Notes under the pieces: generated by a model | The model's input: the letters and a program-made list of their open reading frames with translations, nothing else | What the model was told of the DNA's origin: nothing | The model's database searches: none | Translations under genes and position numbers: made by a program | In this document: one piece after another, positions 17,897 to 27,014 of the stretch | How the letters are laid out: the number at the start of each line of letters is the position of its first letter | Position numbering within the stretch: position 1 is the first letter of the stretch | Assembly: GCA_021292165.1 (NCBI GenBank) | Contig: JAHFWL010000058.1 | Coordinates: forward strand, 1 to 64,000 | DNA: 64,000 bases | Source of the DNA: Shinisaurus crocodilurus | Lineage: Eukaryota; Chordata; Lepidosauria; Squamata; Shinisauridae | Direction: 5' to 3'

Positions 17897-20800
17897 GACC
17901 TGATCTGCCTCCGCTGCTGTTCCGACAGAGAGGGAGACAGTTGGATCTCATCCATTCCTCCCCCTTCCCCCCATTCGGCCAACAAATCCCCGTCAGAGGT
18001 TCCTTGGTCCACACATTCCTGCACTCCCCCCACCTTCGTCCCCCGTTCCACATACAATTTTAACATATTCACATGAAACACCCTTTGCCTCCCCGGCTGT
18101 CCAGGAAAAGCCACTTGATAGTTCACCTCCCCCGACCTTCCAATCACGGTCCCCGGACCCTCCCATTTCGAGCACAATTTGTCTGTTTTTGGGGGGCGCA
18201 GTACCAACACCTGGTCCCCCACTTCAAAAGTCCGAGGCACAGCCATCCGGTTATACCACGCGCTCTGCCGCTGTTGCGCTGCTCCGAGATGCTGTTGTGC
18301 TGTCTCCAGCACCTCCCGAAGGACAGTCTGGAGGTGTTGCATGAAGGTATGCACCGGCATGGAAGATTCTGCTGCAACTCCCTCCCATTCCGCCCGTAAA
18401 AGAGCCAAAGGTCCCCTTAGCTCCCTCCCAAACATCAGTTCGTTGGGGGAGAATCCCAGGCTCTCCTGGGGGGAGTCCCGGTACGCGAACAACAGGTAGG
18501 GGAGAGCTTGATCCCAAGTCCCGGGGTGCTTAGCCGCATAAGCTCTGATCATTTTCTCCAGAGTCTGATTGAAACGCTCCACCAGCCCATTTGTCTCGTG
18601 ATGATATGGCACCGAAGTCAGATGCTCCACACCCTCCAATTCCCACATTTTAAAAAACAGTTTGGACACGAATCCCGTGCCACAGTCCGAAACCACCGTG
18701 TGGGGCATTCCTAGGCGGGCGAAAAGAGAAAGGAGAGTCTTAGCCAGGCTGGTAGCGGAGATGGAGGCTAGGGCAAAAGCCTCGGCATAGCGAGTGGCAA
18801 AGTCAACAACAGTCAGTATAAACTTCTTCCCCGTCTTGGTGGGGGGATTCAAGGGTCCCACAATGTCCAACCCTATTCTTTCAAAAGGGGTGCCCACAAT
18901 GGGTAGGGGTTGAAGGGGGGCTTTCGGGTGGTCCCGGTTATGCCCCACCCGCTGGCAGACATCGCAGGACCGGCAATATTCTCGGACTTCATTTGCCACC
19001 ATGGGCCAGTAAAACCCCTCTGTCACCCTGGCTAATGTCCGTTTCTGTCCCAAGTGGGCCCCCCACGCTACGTTGTGGGCCAACTGCAGTACAGCCTGGC
19101 GGTACCTGGCAGGCACAACTAATTGTCTTTTCCTTGGCTGGAGACCCGGTTCGGTTTTTGGACAGAAGTCTCGGTAAAGGGCTCCTGCTTCCCACAAAAA
19201 CCTTTCTGACTGGTCCCCTGCCCCCAACACTTGACCGGCCCAATCCCAGCATTCCCGGAGGGACGGGTCGCGCTGCTGCTCTTCTTGGAACACCTTTTGA
19301 GTCCCAAAACCTCGGGCCATTGGGGCGAACCCCCCTTGGTCCTCCTCCCTCACCGAAGCAGAGGGGAGCGGCGGAGAACAGTCGGTTGCCGGGGTCACTT
19401 TACCACGACCGGGATGGGGAGTCAGGGGGCTGGGAGGCTGTGGGGCAGGGGCTTGTTTGGCCTGACGTCGTGTCACCACCCCCACCTTGACCTGGGCAGC
19501 CCAGAACGCAATGTCGTTCCCAATGATGATCCCCCATTCTTGCTGTCCATGTACTATAACATCCACCTTCCCTTCCCATCCCTTGTACTTGACCCAGACC
19601 CGGGCAAGGGGAACAGCTATGTTGGGGGAGTTATAGGGCTTTATGGCACAGGTACGCCCTTTTAACAGCTGTCTCTTCTTTACCTTACTCCGAGGTAAAG
19701 CAGTTATGTCCGCCCCGGTGTCCCTATACCCCACATGGGAAACATTGTTCACAGAGATGGACTCACAGAATTTGCTCTGGCTCCAACGCAGTTGCTCCGG
19801 CGAGGCAATGCGCATCAGGGATGCTTGCGAGATGGCCCCAAGGGAATGCTGTCCTCCGCTCATCAGGGGCCGCGCCGCATCCTCCACTTCTTCCTCTAGG
19901 GACGAGACCGATTGCTGATCCTCCTCGTGTTCCTCCGGTTCACGGGACTCGGGAGCGAGCATCCTTCCCACCTTGCCCGGGGCTGTTTTGGGGTTGCGGT
20001 TCTTTGCAAGGAGCTTGGGGCAACTCCTTTTGAGGTGACCCGGTTCTTTACAGTAGAAACAGCCACTGGCGCTGGGGCTCTCCTTGGGCTTGCTTGGAGC
20101 TCCCTCCCGCGGTTTGGGGTTGCCCTTCTCCGCGCTCCCTCTGGCCCCGCCACGACTGAGGTTGCCCCCCTTCACTCCCTTGGGCTGCCGATACAGCCCC
20201 ATTTGGTCTGCCAACTTGCCCATCTCCTGACAGTTTGGGGGGTCCCGGTCCCTCACCGCAGTAGCCAAATCCTCTGGGATAGTGGCACAAAATTGTTCCT
20301 GGATCAGGAGCTCCCACACCTCCGCCAAGGTGGTCCTCCCGGTGGCCCCAATCCACGCATCCCAAACCTGCCCCAGGTGCGCCATCCAGGAGGCATACGT
20401 GTCCCCTGGGGAAGGCTGCCCGTAACGAAATTTACGGCGACAGTGTTCGGCTGTGAGGGCAAAACGCTCCCTCACAGCCTCCTTAAATGCAACATAGTCC
20501 AAAGGGGCAGTTTGGGTGTGAATGCCCAAGAGATCAGCCAGTTCCCCGCTGACCTGAGTCCTCAAGGCGGACATTCGCAAATTGTCCGGCACCTTCTGCT
20601 CCAGGCAGGCAGCTTCGAACAGGGTGAAGAAGATCAACACGTCCTGCCCGGGCTTGTAGGTGGGGAATTGTTTCCGGTCCCATTTAGGGGTCAGAGTGCT
20701 CCCACTCTGGGGTATAGGGGGTCCCCCCTGTCCGGCGCTCGAGGTCAGCCTTGCCAACTCTAGCTGCATCTGCAGCGCCGCTTGCTGATGCTGGATCATT

Positions 20801-21144
20801 TCTTGTTGATGTCGCATCACCTCCCTGGTCTGCTGCCAATTAAGTTGGGGAAAGAGGGCATCTAAACCTCCTCCTCCTATGGCTCCACCAGCAACCCCTC
20901 CGTTGAGGTATTCCTCTAACTCGGGGTCCCTCCTTTCGCCTCTCCTGAGGCTACTCGTAAGGCTGGGGCTACCCCATTGCTTGGGTTCCTGCCCCGCCAG
21001 TGAGGATGAGGGGGCTCCCTCCCCCTCTTGGTATGTAATCTTCGGCCGCACTACCCACTCCATTGTGGAGACCTGGCTCCCTTCTCTTGTTGGGGTCTCT
21101 GGACTGCTCCCTAGCTCCAGCTGTTCCTGGCTCAGGCTATTCAT
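17689..21144 (-). CDS. Gag-protease-integrase polyprotein of Gmr1-like element
   Basis: 1151 codons, the longest open frame here, starting about 85 bp inside the primer-binding site. Order: Gln-rich coiled-coil-like stretch (102-131); capsid with a SCAN-like segment (about 232-316, with AEVWELLIQEQFCATIPEDL); zinc knuckle C362-x2-C365-x4-H370-x4-C375; protease with DTGAD at 475-479 and IIGND at 540-544; integrase zinc motif H690, H697, C724, C727; catalytic D760, D820 and E856 with 35 residues between the last two (DD35E); GPY/F-like module near 993-1015. All key residues are intact. After about residue 1070 the frame is out of phase with the RT and its last 80 residues are not real. No chromodomain seen. 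Gag packages RNA, protease cleaves the polyprotein and integrase inserts the cDNA. Confidence 0.93.
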   Translation of the reverse strand: MNSLSQEQLELGSSPETPTREGSQVSTMEWVVRPKITYQEGEGAPSSSLAGQEPKQWGSPSLTSSLRRGERRDPELEEYLNGGVAGGAIGGGGLDALFPQLNWQQTREVMRHQQEMIQHQQAALQMQLELARLTSSAGQGGPPIPQSGSTLTPKWDRKQFPTYKPGQDVLIFFTLFEAACLEQKVPDNLRMSALRTQVSGELADLLGIHTQTAPLDYVAFKEAVRERFALTAEHCRRKFRYGQPSPGDTYASWMAHLGQVWDAWIGATGRTTLAEVWELLIQEQFCATIPEDLATAVRDRDPPNCQEMGKLADQMGLYRQPKGVKGGNLSRGGARGSAEKGNPKPREGAPSKPKESPSASGCFYCKEPGHLKRSCPKLLAKNRNPKTAPGKVGRMLAPESREPEEHEEDQQSVSSLEEEVEDAARPLMSGGQHSLGAISQASLMRIASPEQLRWSQSKFCESISVNNVSHVGYRDTGADITALPRSKVKKRQLLKGRTCAIKPYNSPNIAVPLARVWVKYKGWEGKVDVIVHGQQEWGIIIGNDIAFWAAQVKVGVVTRRQAKQAPAPQPPSPLTPHPGRGKVTPATDCSPPLPSASVREEDQGGFAPMARGFGTQKVFQEEQQRDPSLRECWDWAGQVLGAGDQSERFLWEAGALYRDFCPKTEPGLQPRKRQLVVPARYRQAVLQLAHNVAWGAHLGQKRTLARVTEGFYWPMVANEVREYCRSCDVCQRVGHNRDHPKAPLQPLPIVGTPFERIGLDIVGPLNPPTKTGKKFILTVVDFATRYAEAFALASISATSLAKTLLSLFARLGMPHTVVSDCGTGFVSKLFFKMWELEGVEHLTSVPYHHETNGLVERFNQTLEKMIRAYAAKHPGTWDQALPYLLFAYRDSPQESLGFSPNELMFGRELRGPLALLRAEWEGVAAESSMPVHTFMQHLQTVLREVLETAQQHLGAAQQRQSAWYNRMAVPRTFEVGDQVLVLRPPKTDKLCSKWEGPGTVIGRSGEVNYQVAFPGQPGRQRVFHVNMLKLYVERGTKVGGVQECVDQGTSDGDLLAEWGEGGGMDEIQLSPSLSEQQRRQIRSWRTSNLCSLTVRDAPHSRNIPLTWGIAPLYSPYPTGRWGPMPRSLPMKSKPCWILESLSPALAPGPPL
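20200..20451 (-). other. SCAN-like capsid C-terminal segment in Gag
   Basis: Residues about 232-316 of the Gag-PR-IN protein. CRRKFRYGQPSPGDTYASWM, then LAEVWELLIQEQFCATIPED and the following AVRDRDPPNC and MGKLADQM match the helix pattern of SCAN domains (RFR, LxxLCxxWL, ILELLVLEQFLTILPEEL-like, VREHxPxS, LVExL). SCAN domains dimerise zinc-finger transcription factors. The published proposal is that SCAN derives from the Gag of a Gmr1-like element; this copy fits it. Confidence 0.8.
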
Positions 21145-21229
21145 TACTTTGGTCTGAGTACTTTTCCAGCAATTCGCTAGCCCGCCCTAGACCCTATTAG
21201 TTCTGTCCGTTAACTATAGTTTCCAATTG

Positions 21230-21247
21230 TCCCGTCGTCTGCCACCA
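21230..21247 (-). promoter_or_regulatory. Primer-binding site
   Basis: Sense strand reads TGGTGGCAGACGACGGGA immediately after the 5' LTR. TGGTGGCAG is complementary to the 3' end of tRNA-Leu(AAG/TAG) with CCA; the following bases match it less well. Leucine is therefore a tentative assignment. Confidence 0.65.
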
Positions 21248-22013
21248 TGTGAAGGATCACCAACTGGATCCTTTGCGTGAGTTTGGCGCTTAACGGGTTA
21301 ACCGGCACTGAGTTACAGCCCGTCCGAGTTCAGGAAACCGCCTGAGAGGCTCGCGCGCACAAGAGGAAACCAGAGCCCTTTAAATGACCAAATAAGGCTT
21401 TTATTTGTTTATACAAGTTACGGAGCGGAACTAACAGCTTTCCAGGAATACTACAACGTCAACACAACCTCAGTTGACCCCTGCGTTTCTCAATGAAACA
21501 GGCTCCCAGGCTAGCGCGTTGGGATTAGTCAATTACCTCAGACCAAAGACTCTACGCTAGTCAATGTCAGCCTGGCTCCGGGTCGGCCGATCCGGGGATG
21601 GGAATAGCTTACTCCAGCTGCCGCGTGGAGGCTGATTCTGGTTCCGACGCACCCTGGGTTCCCAACAACCTGTTACCGGAAGGGAGAGGGGTTTTCTACC
21701 CCTGAGTTCCCGCTCTCCCCACCCTCCAGGTCAGGTGGGGGCTTATGCCTGCCCCTTTGTATCAGGTGGGCTTATTCCTGCCTGGGAAGAAGGTGACGTA
21801 CTGGGTACTTTGCAGCTCTTTGAGACTGCCCTGATAGTTTGATGGTTCTTGATGGTCCATCCTTGGGTTTTGTGGAATTCCACCGAGTCTTTCCATTGTT
21901 GGGGATGACGGTCTGTCTGGCTGCCTTTCCTGTGGTTCCATCCCCCTTTCTTGCCCCCTTCCCTTGGACGGAGACGGTGTGTGTGTGTGTACTCATGTCA
22001 GGCTTTCTCCACA
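21248..22013 (-). repeat. 5' LTR of Gmr1-like element
   Basis: 766 bp, almost identical to 15716-16487. It would carry the promoter in sense orientation (minus strand). I could not place a clear TATA box by eye. Shares GGTCGGCCGATCCGGGGATG with its partner. Confidence 0.95.
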
Positions 22014-22018
22014 CAAAC

Positions 22019-22600
22019 AACAGTATTTTATAAAAGACTATGATTGTGATCTCGTTGTAGTTTCTTGCTCTACTCTCTCTGCTAAGCTCGAGAAGAAAAG
22101 AGCCTGTTTCTTCAGAACAGGATGCTCAACCCAACAACAACATTATAGCATTGTGACAGCACTTTCTCACTTCCAGACAGCAGAATTGGCTGGGGGGCAA
22201 GTTTGAGGACACGTAAAGAACCCCAATGGAAGCCGTAGTCACAGGACTTCCCCCCCCCTTTCCCCTCGATGGCCATGGGGATTGGGTTAAGCAACATACG
22301 CTCCATGGATTTGAGAAACTACATAAATAATCACCCCAAACACATATCATTCAACAAGTGTGCCTTTCTCTGTTTCTCGCCCTTCTCTCCTTCTCCTTCT
22401 CAAACAGTTAGTTTGTTCAGATACACTATATACACAGTGGAAAAGAGAGAGAAACTGCTGCTCCTGCTCTCTGTGACTGTCTGTAATCTCCTTGCCACCT
22501 TGCATTGCACAAGGTGCAATGTCATGTGGTATATGGCGTGTAAGTGAGATGGGGTGATTTTGCAGATGTCTTGTTGGCTGAAGGCTGATTCCCTTTTGCC
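22019..22600. other. Unassigned sequence
   Basis: Target site and flank of the Gmr1-like element. No gene or repeat recognised. Confidence 0.3.
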
Positions 22601-22607
22601 CCTATAG

Positions 22608-22815
22608 CCATGAGATAGGTGAAAGGAGGGAGGGAGGAAGAACAACCCAGTCAGTTTTTGCTCTCCAGCTCACAGTCAGAGGGCACTCTTGAGTAATCCA
22701 GACATTTGGCTGGCGAAGGAACAGGCAGCCCCTTGCCATGAGATAGATGAAGGGAGGGAGAACAACCGGTCAGTTTTCCCTGTCCGGCTCACAGCCAGAG
22801 GGCCCCCAAACTATG
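22608..22815 (+). repeat. Imperfect tandem duplication (about 130-bp unit)
   Basis: CCATGAGATAGGTGAAAGGA near 22608 and CCATGAGATAGATGAAGGGA near 22736 begin two copies that share ACAACC, GTCAGTTTT and GGCTCACAGCCAGAGGGC. Part of a third copy (ATCCAGGCATTTGGCCAGCA) is at about 23056, beyond an L2 tail. Confidence 0.65.
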
Positions 22816-22918
22816 GAGCTCTCTCCCCAGTGACCCCCGCCATGCCCCCTCTGTGATGAGCTTCCACCATTCATTCAGAACATGGCTTTCCAGGCGGGAA
22901 TATGGGGTGGGTTAGGAT

Positions 22919-23050
22919 TTTAACATTTTATACTGTTCTAAGTGTATTTTATTCTGTTTTGTTTCATTGTATGTTGTACATCGCCCAGAGTGCCCGGGTA
23001 CTGGCTAGATGGGCGATCTAGAAATACAATAAATAAATAAATAAATAAAT
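22919..23050 (+). mobile_element. L2 3' UTR fragment
   Basis: TATGTTGTACATCGCCCAGA then CTAGATGGGCGATCTAGAAA and (AATA)n tail. This is the L2 3' end. It sits between units of the local duplication. Confidence 0.75.
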
Positions 23051-23059
23051 GAAGTGATC

Positions 23060-23634
23060 CAGGCATTTGGCCAGCAAAGGAACAGGCAGCCCTGGCCCCT
23101 CCCTGAAAGGCCTTCTCTTCCCCTACAGGCATTTGCATAGAAAAAAACCCCCAACAACAGTAATTCCTGGGGGAATGTTAAGTGTTCCCCCTTAGCCAAA
23201 GCAGGAAGTAAAGAAGAACATCCTATGCAGGGAAACACGGTCTGGGACACAAGCAATGAGAAGCAGGTTAGGCAAGACAGGTTAGTGGGGCTCTGCTCTG
23301 CCCCCTTTGCCCTGTATGACGAGCCTCCACTTGATGTATCAAATCTAAAGTCTTAAAAACAGTCCTTGCAAGGTATTATTTCTTGATGTATTTTTCTTTT
23401 TAAAAAAAAAACAGCTGGGGGGTGCAACTTGGACCAGGGACATAGCACCAGGAGAAGGGGGTCTAATCCTTTGCCCCCACACCACAGCCCTGATCCATCC
23501 CCACCCCAAATCAGCTGCAGAGGGGAAGACTTATGGATCTAGGCCCATACATTTTCTCCTCCGTGACTAATACCCCCAGAGTGGCGATTTGGATGGGGGC
23601 CACAGCATGGGGGGAAAAGAGCTCATACATGGGC
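23060..23634. other. Unassigned sequence
   Basis: Includes an A-run at about 23402 and C-rich stretches. No repeat family recognised. Confidence 0.3.
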
Positions 23635-23750
23635 TCTTCCCTTTTATCCTCACAGCAACCCTGCAAAGTAGGTAAGGTAAGAAGCTTTGAGTCTGAGCAA
23701 GGATCTGAACCCAAGTATTCCTTGTCAAAGTCCAACACTTTCTGTGGAGA
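23635..23750 (-). mobile_element. MIR-like SINE fragment
   Basis: TTATCCTCACAGCAACCCTG then GATCTGAACCCAAGTATTCC and GTCCAACACTTTCTG match the reversed CORE-SINE body and head. Both ends are lost. Confidence 0.6.
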
Positions 23751-23769
23751 AAGCCAACCTAAGCCCCCT

Positions 23770-24852
23770 GCCTGACACACACACACTCACCAAAGAGGGG
23801 GGAAGGAGACCCAGGGGGGGGGAGACAGCCAGTCTCCACAGATGACAAAGGGGACAAACAACATCTGCATAGAATCACCCCAGGGGGGAAGGCAGGAAGC
23901 ATCCCCAGGTTTGTCAGTGCTCTCGCATATCAGCCCCATCTACATAAGACTTGAATACCTCTCCAGAGCAGACACTTCGGCACCCCTAAGAAATGGCCAC
24001 TCAACACCATAGGATGGGACCATTAAGCAAGGGGCTTCAAAGGGACCCCATCCCACGGGGGGGAGGGCGTCACCCCACCTGACCCAAAAGGCCGCCCCTC
24101 AGGGAGGGTGTCAACTCACCTGATCACGGAGGGAGGGGCTACCTGAAACACCAAGGTATAAAACACCCTGCGCAAGGGAACTGGGTTGTTGGACCTGATC
24201 AACAATCTTGCCCCATGCCTGGGGTAAGAGAACGAAGGATCGGCAACCCCGGGTAGCCACACCCGGCACGCTCCAGCTAGCTGAAATCACTGGTCGCTTG
24301 GGTTGCCCGGGACCCCGGGAAACCAAGCTGAAACCACTCACAAGCCGCTTGGGTAGACCGGGCCTCCGCCGGGAACCCAGCTAGCCGCTTGGGTAGACCG
24401 CCGGGAACCCAGCTAGCCGCTTGGGTAGACCTGGCCTCCGCCGGGAACCCAGCTAGCCGCTTGGGTAGACCGGACCTCCGCCGGGAACCCAGCTAGCCGC
24501 TTGGGTAGACCGGGCCTCCGCCGGGAACCCAGCTAGCAGCGTGCGGTTGACCGGGCCTCTGCCAGGACCCGAGCTGAACTAACTAGCTGAAAGCCCTGAA
24601 ATCACGGTGTCCTCAAGACTTCTTGCTTGCTACTTTGTACCGTACTGATAAGCTGTATTGCTGGCGTGTGTCTGGGTTTGTGAAGGTAATGTTGTAAATA
24701 AACTTGTTTTCTAAAAGATTCTTCTGTGGCTATAAGTTATCCCTTTGTTCTGGGCTAAGGGTGATAGTCGCTGGGGATCTCGGAGAAGGCCGCCCCAGGA
24801 CTCGCTACCCCCTTGGCATTGAACCCACGCAGAAGACCAGGTTGTCGGTCTT
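23770..24852 (+). mobile_element. Putative LTR with GC-rich minisatellite
   Basis: A TATA-like GGTATAAAACACC near 24152 is followed by the minisatellite at 24290-24576 and then AATAAA at 24698-24703 within TAAATAAACTTGTTTTC. Promoter, short transcribed body and polyadenylation signal within 600 bp resemble U3-R-U5 of an LTR. I could not find matching TG...CA termini or target duplications, so the limits are uncertain. A small noncoding host gene is the alternative. Confidence 0.4.
24290..24576 (+). repeat. GC-rich minisatellite, 40-bp unit
   Basis: The unit reads GCCGCTTGGGTAGACCGGGC CTCCGCCGGGAACCCAGCTA. Copies start near 24344, 24384 (8 bp shorter), 24416, 24456 and 24496, with diverged units before and after. 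Central copies differ at one or two bases. Confidence 0.92.
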
Positions 24853-25005
24853 CCACTCTTTCACCCAGCCTTCCCCAACCAGATGCCCCCCCCAATGTGT
24901 TGGACTACAACTCCCATCGCCCCAGCCAGTGTGCTGGCTGGGGTGATGGGAGCTGTAGTCCAACACATCGGGGGGGGGGTGCCGCCAGGCTGGGGAAAGG
25001 TATTC
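24853..25005. mobile_element. Foldback hAT-type MITE (ACTCCC family)
   Basis: CAGCCTTCCCCAACCAGATG on the left and GCCAGGCTGGGGAAAGG on the right, with TTGGACTACAACTCCCATCG pairing with GGGAGCTGTAGTCCAACACA. C and G runs have grown in both arms. Confidence 0.85.
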
Positions 25006-25087
25006 TGGCTAGCATGCCACAGTGGCTCTCAAACATGGGGGTGGATGTGACAGAAGACAGAGGAGATGCTGGAGCAAAGTAGAGCAG

Positions 25088-25225
25088 CAGGGCTCTCCAA
25101 CCTTGGCTCCCCAGATGTTGCTGGACTACAGCCCCCAGAATCCCTTGCCATCAGCCATGCTGGCTGGGTATGCTGGGAGCTGTAGGCCAGCAACATCTGG
25201 GGACCCCCAAGGTTGGAGAGCCCTG
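25088..25225. mobile_element. Foldback hAT-type MITE, CTCTCCAACC subfamily
   Basis: Starts CAGGGCTCTCCAACCTTGG and ends CCAAGGTTGGAGAGCCCTG, an exact inverted repeat. Centre has TATGCTGGGAGCTGTAGGCC. No intact target duplication. Confidence 0.85.
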
Positions 25226-25755
25226 AATTAGAGTAAAGCTGCAATGAACTCAGATCCCCCAGATGCCCCTCTTTGCATTTTTGACAGCAAATGTTCTCCA
25301 GATGTTCTCGGAACATTTGCCAAATATTTGATACCCGCCTCTGACATCATGCGATATTCAGTTTCGATCTAGAGACCTAGACAAGCTGGTTCCTGACGTT
25401 CCGTCGCAGCAGTCTAGCTGTGACCATGAAACAGAATCTGGAGCAGGGCTATGCAAAGAAGGGGCAGGCGGGCTTGCAGTGGTTTGCAATGGCCGAGGTC
25501 TCTGGGAGCAGATTTAGGTCTCGCCACAGGGACCCCCTGAAGAACACCATTTCACTGGCCATGGAGGAAAGCAATGCACTGGGGACAAGAGCAGCTCTCC
25601 CAAAAATAAATAGTTGCTGTCGGAGGTGAAGGACAAGATGGCGCCCCTTCCATTCCACCTGCAGATGCAAACCTGTACAGACTGACAGCTGAACCTTACT
25701 TCGATACTGGTGACGGGACAGCATCCTCCACCTCACCGGAGGGTAGCAAACTAAC
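25226..25755. other. Unassigned sequence
   Basis: No repeat or gene recognised. Short open frames on both strands lack motifs. Confidence 0.3.
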
Positions 25756-25763
25756 TTAGGGCA

Positions 25764-26048
25764 GGGGTGGGGAAGCTCTTTCAGCCCGAGCGCCAAATTT
25801 AATTTTGGAGAAGTTCTCGGGGGCCGTATTCCCGTGGTGGGTGGAGTCAAAGGCAAAAGGGGCGGGCCAAAAATACAAATATATATATATACTGGCATGT
25901 TGTGCCTTAAAGCTCTTACTGATAGTAACTGAGCCTCAGGAGAGGCATTGCAACCTTTTAGAAGGGGGGGGTCACAAAAGCCGGGAAACCACAAAATGAC
26001 CAGTGGACAAGCGACAGGGGCTGGACTGGGACCCCAGGCAGGCTGGAT
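25764..26048 (+). mobile_element. hAT-type nonautonomous element, CAGGGGTGG family, copy 1
   Basis: Starts CAGGGGTGGGGAAGCTCTTT and contains GGAGAAGTTCTCGGGGGCCG, TTAAAGCTCTTACTGATAGT and AAGCCGGGAAACCAC. Aligns with 36040-36285 and 52293-52665. Right end lost where the next MITE begins. Contains a (TA)n run near 25880. Confidence 0.7.
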
Positions 26049-26262
26049 TAAAGATAAAGAATCATCAAAAGGAAGAGCTGGGCCTTGAAGTTGCAACAGC
26101 ACCTGAACAGCAGGCGGAGCAAGGCACGCAGCTCACCTGGTCACAGTTTTCCTCGTTATGGCAACACGTATTGTATTTCTATTTAAATTATGGTAATTAT
26201 TTCTAAATTTGCATCTACACAACACATATAAATTAGCACATGCAATTTTTATGCCCGTTGGT
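26049..26262 (+). mobile_element. GGTGGCCA-family MITE, internal fragment
   Basis: Shares AAAGATAAAGAATCATCA, TTGAAGTTGCAACAGCACCT, TATTTCTATTTAAATTATGG and AATTTGCATCTACAC with 34461-34838 and 27558-28251. Left end missing. Confidence 0.7.
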
Positions 26263-26421
26263 GTCTTGGGCACTTTCTGCAGCTGATCTGCATTACCCAC
26301 GCTACCCACTTTGTGGTGGATGTGAGCTATTTTATCTTTTGAGTGTTGGCAAACATTCACAACACGCTACTGGGGTTTCCTTCACACCTCCTGCTGGGTT
26401 AGACTACAGGAGGCCCTGAGC

Positions 26422-26689
26422 TACAGTAATACCTTGGATTGCAAGTGACTTGGTCTGAGAGCATTTTGCAAGACAAGCAAAAAAAAATTAATTTTTTTTG
26501 ACTTGATAAACAAGCAAGGTCTTGCAAGACAAGTAGTCATAGGGATGTAACCGCTTGCCTCGAGAGGGCGTAGTGGGCCGAAATCAGCCCCGCTCACACC
26601 CGCCAGAGACTCGCTTTGATATAAGAGTGTTTTGGATTACAAGCACGGTTACGGGATGAATTATGCTTGCAATCCAAGGTATTACTGTA
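26422..26689 (+). mobile_element. Mariner-type MITE, copy 2
   Basis: The element 26424-26687 has the same ends and body as 13022-13274, flanked by TA. Centre keeps GGGATGTAACCGCTTGCCTC. Confidence 0.85.
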
Positions 26690-26937
26690 CAGTCATGCCT
26701 TAGATTGAGAGCATAATTCGTTCTGGAAACATGCTTGTAATCCAAAACACTCTTATATCAAAATGAAATCCCCCCAAAAAAATTTGTACAGAGATTTTTA
26801 ATTTAAGCCGTACTACAGTACTTGTATTGCAAGACGTCGCTTGAATATCAAGTAAAAAAAATATATATATATTTAAAAATTTGCTTGTCTTGGAAAACGC
26901 TCTCAAACCAAGTTACTTGCAATCCAAGGTATTACTG
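26690..26937 (-). mobile_element. Mariner-type MITE, copy 3, inverted and abutting copy 2
   Basis: Reverse orientation: starts CAGTCATGCCTTAGATTGAG and ends TTGCAATCCAAGGTATTACTG. It shares the TA at 26688-26689 with copy 2, so the two are tail to tail. The GC-rich centre is replaced by an A/T-rich stretch. Confidence 0.8.
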
Positions 26938-27014
26938 CACTTGGAAAAGACTGAGGCAGCAACACATGTCCAGGTCAAAGGGAGAGCCCTCACATTTTAT
27001 ATATTAAAAAATGG

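Larger units (their letters stand above)
15711..22018 (-). mobile_element. Gmr1-like Ty3/Gypsy LTR retrotransposon, nearly intact
   Basis: The element is 15716-22013 (6298 bp) on the minus strand. CAAAC flanks it at 15711-15715 and 22014-22018. It has two LTRs, a primer-binding site next to the 5' LTR (right side) and a polypurine tract next to the 3' LTR (left side). Coding order in the sense direction is Gag, protease, integrase, reverse transcriptase, RNase H. In ordinary Ty3/Gypsy elements integrase comes last; integrase before RT defines the Gmr1 clade of vertebrate and other deuterostome elements. Two small frameshifts (near 17940 and 17150) break the coding chain. The LTRs differ at about a dozen positions in about 770, so the insertion is fairly young. 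Confidence 0.95.

Noticed and set aside
19912..20763. 283-codon plus-strand frame
   Set aside because: It is antisense to the Gag coding region of the Gmr1-like element and has no domain of its own.
15716..22013. Endogenous retrovirus
   Set aside because: No envelope frame is present, RNase H ends next to the LTR, and the pol order fits Gmr1 rather than retroviruses.
24290..24576. CRISPR-like array
   Set aside because: Units are contiguous with no unique spacers, so this is a minisatellite in a eukaryotic genome.
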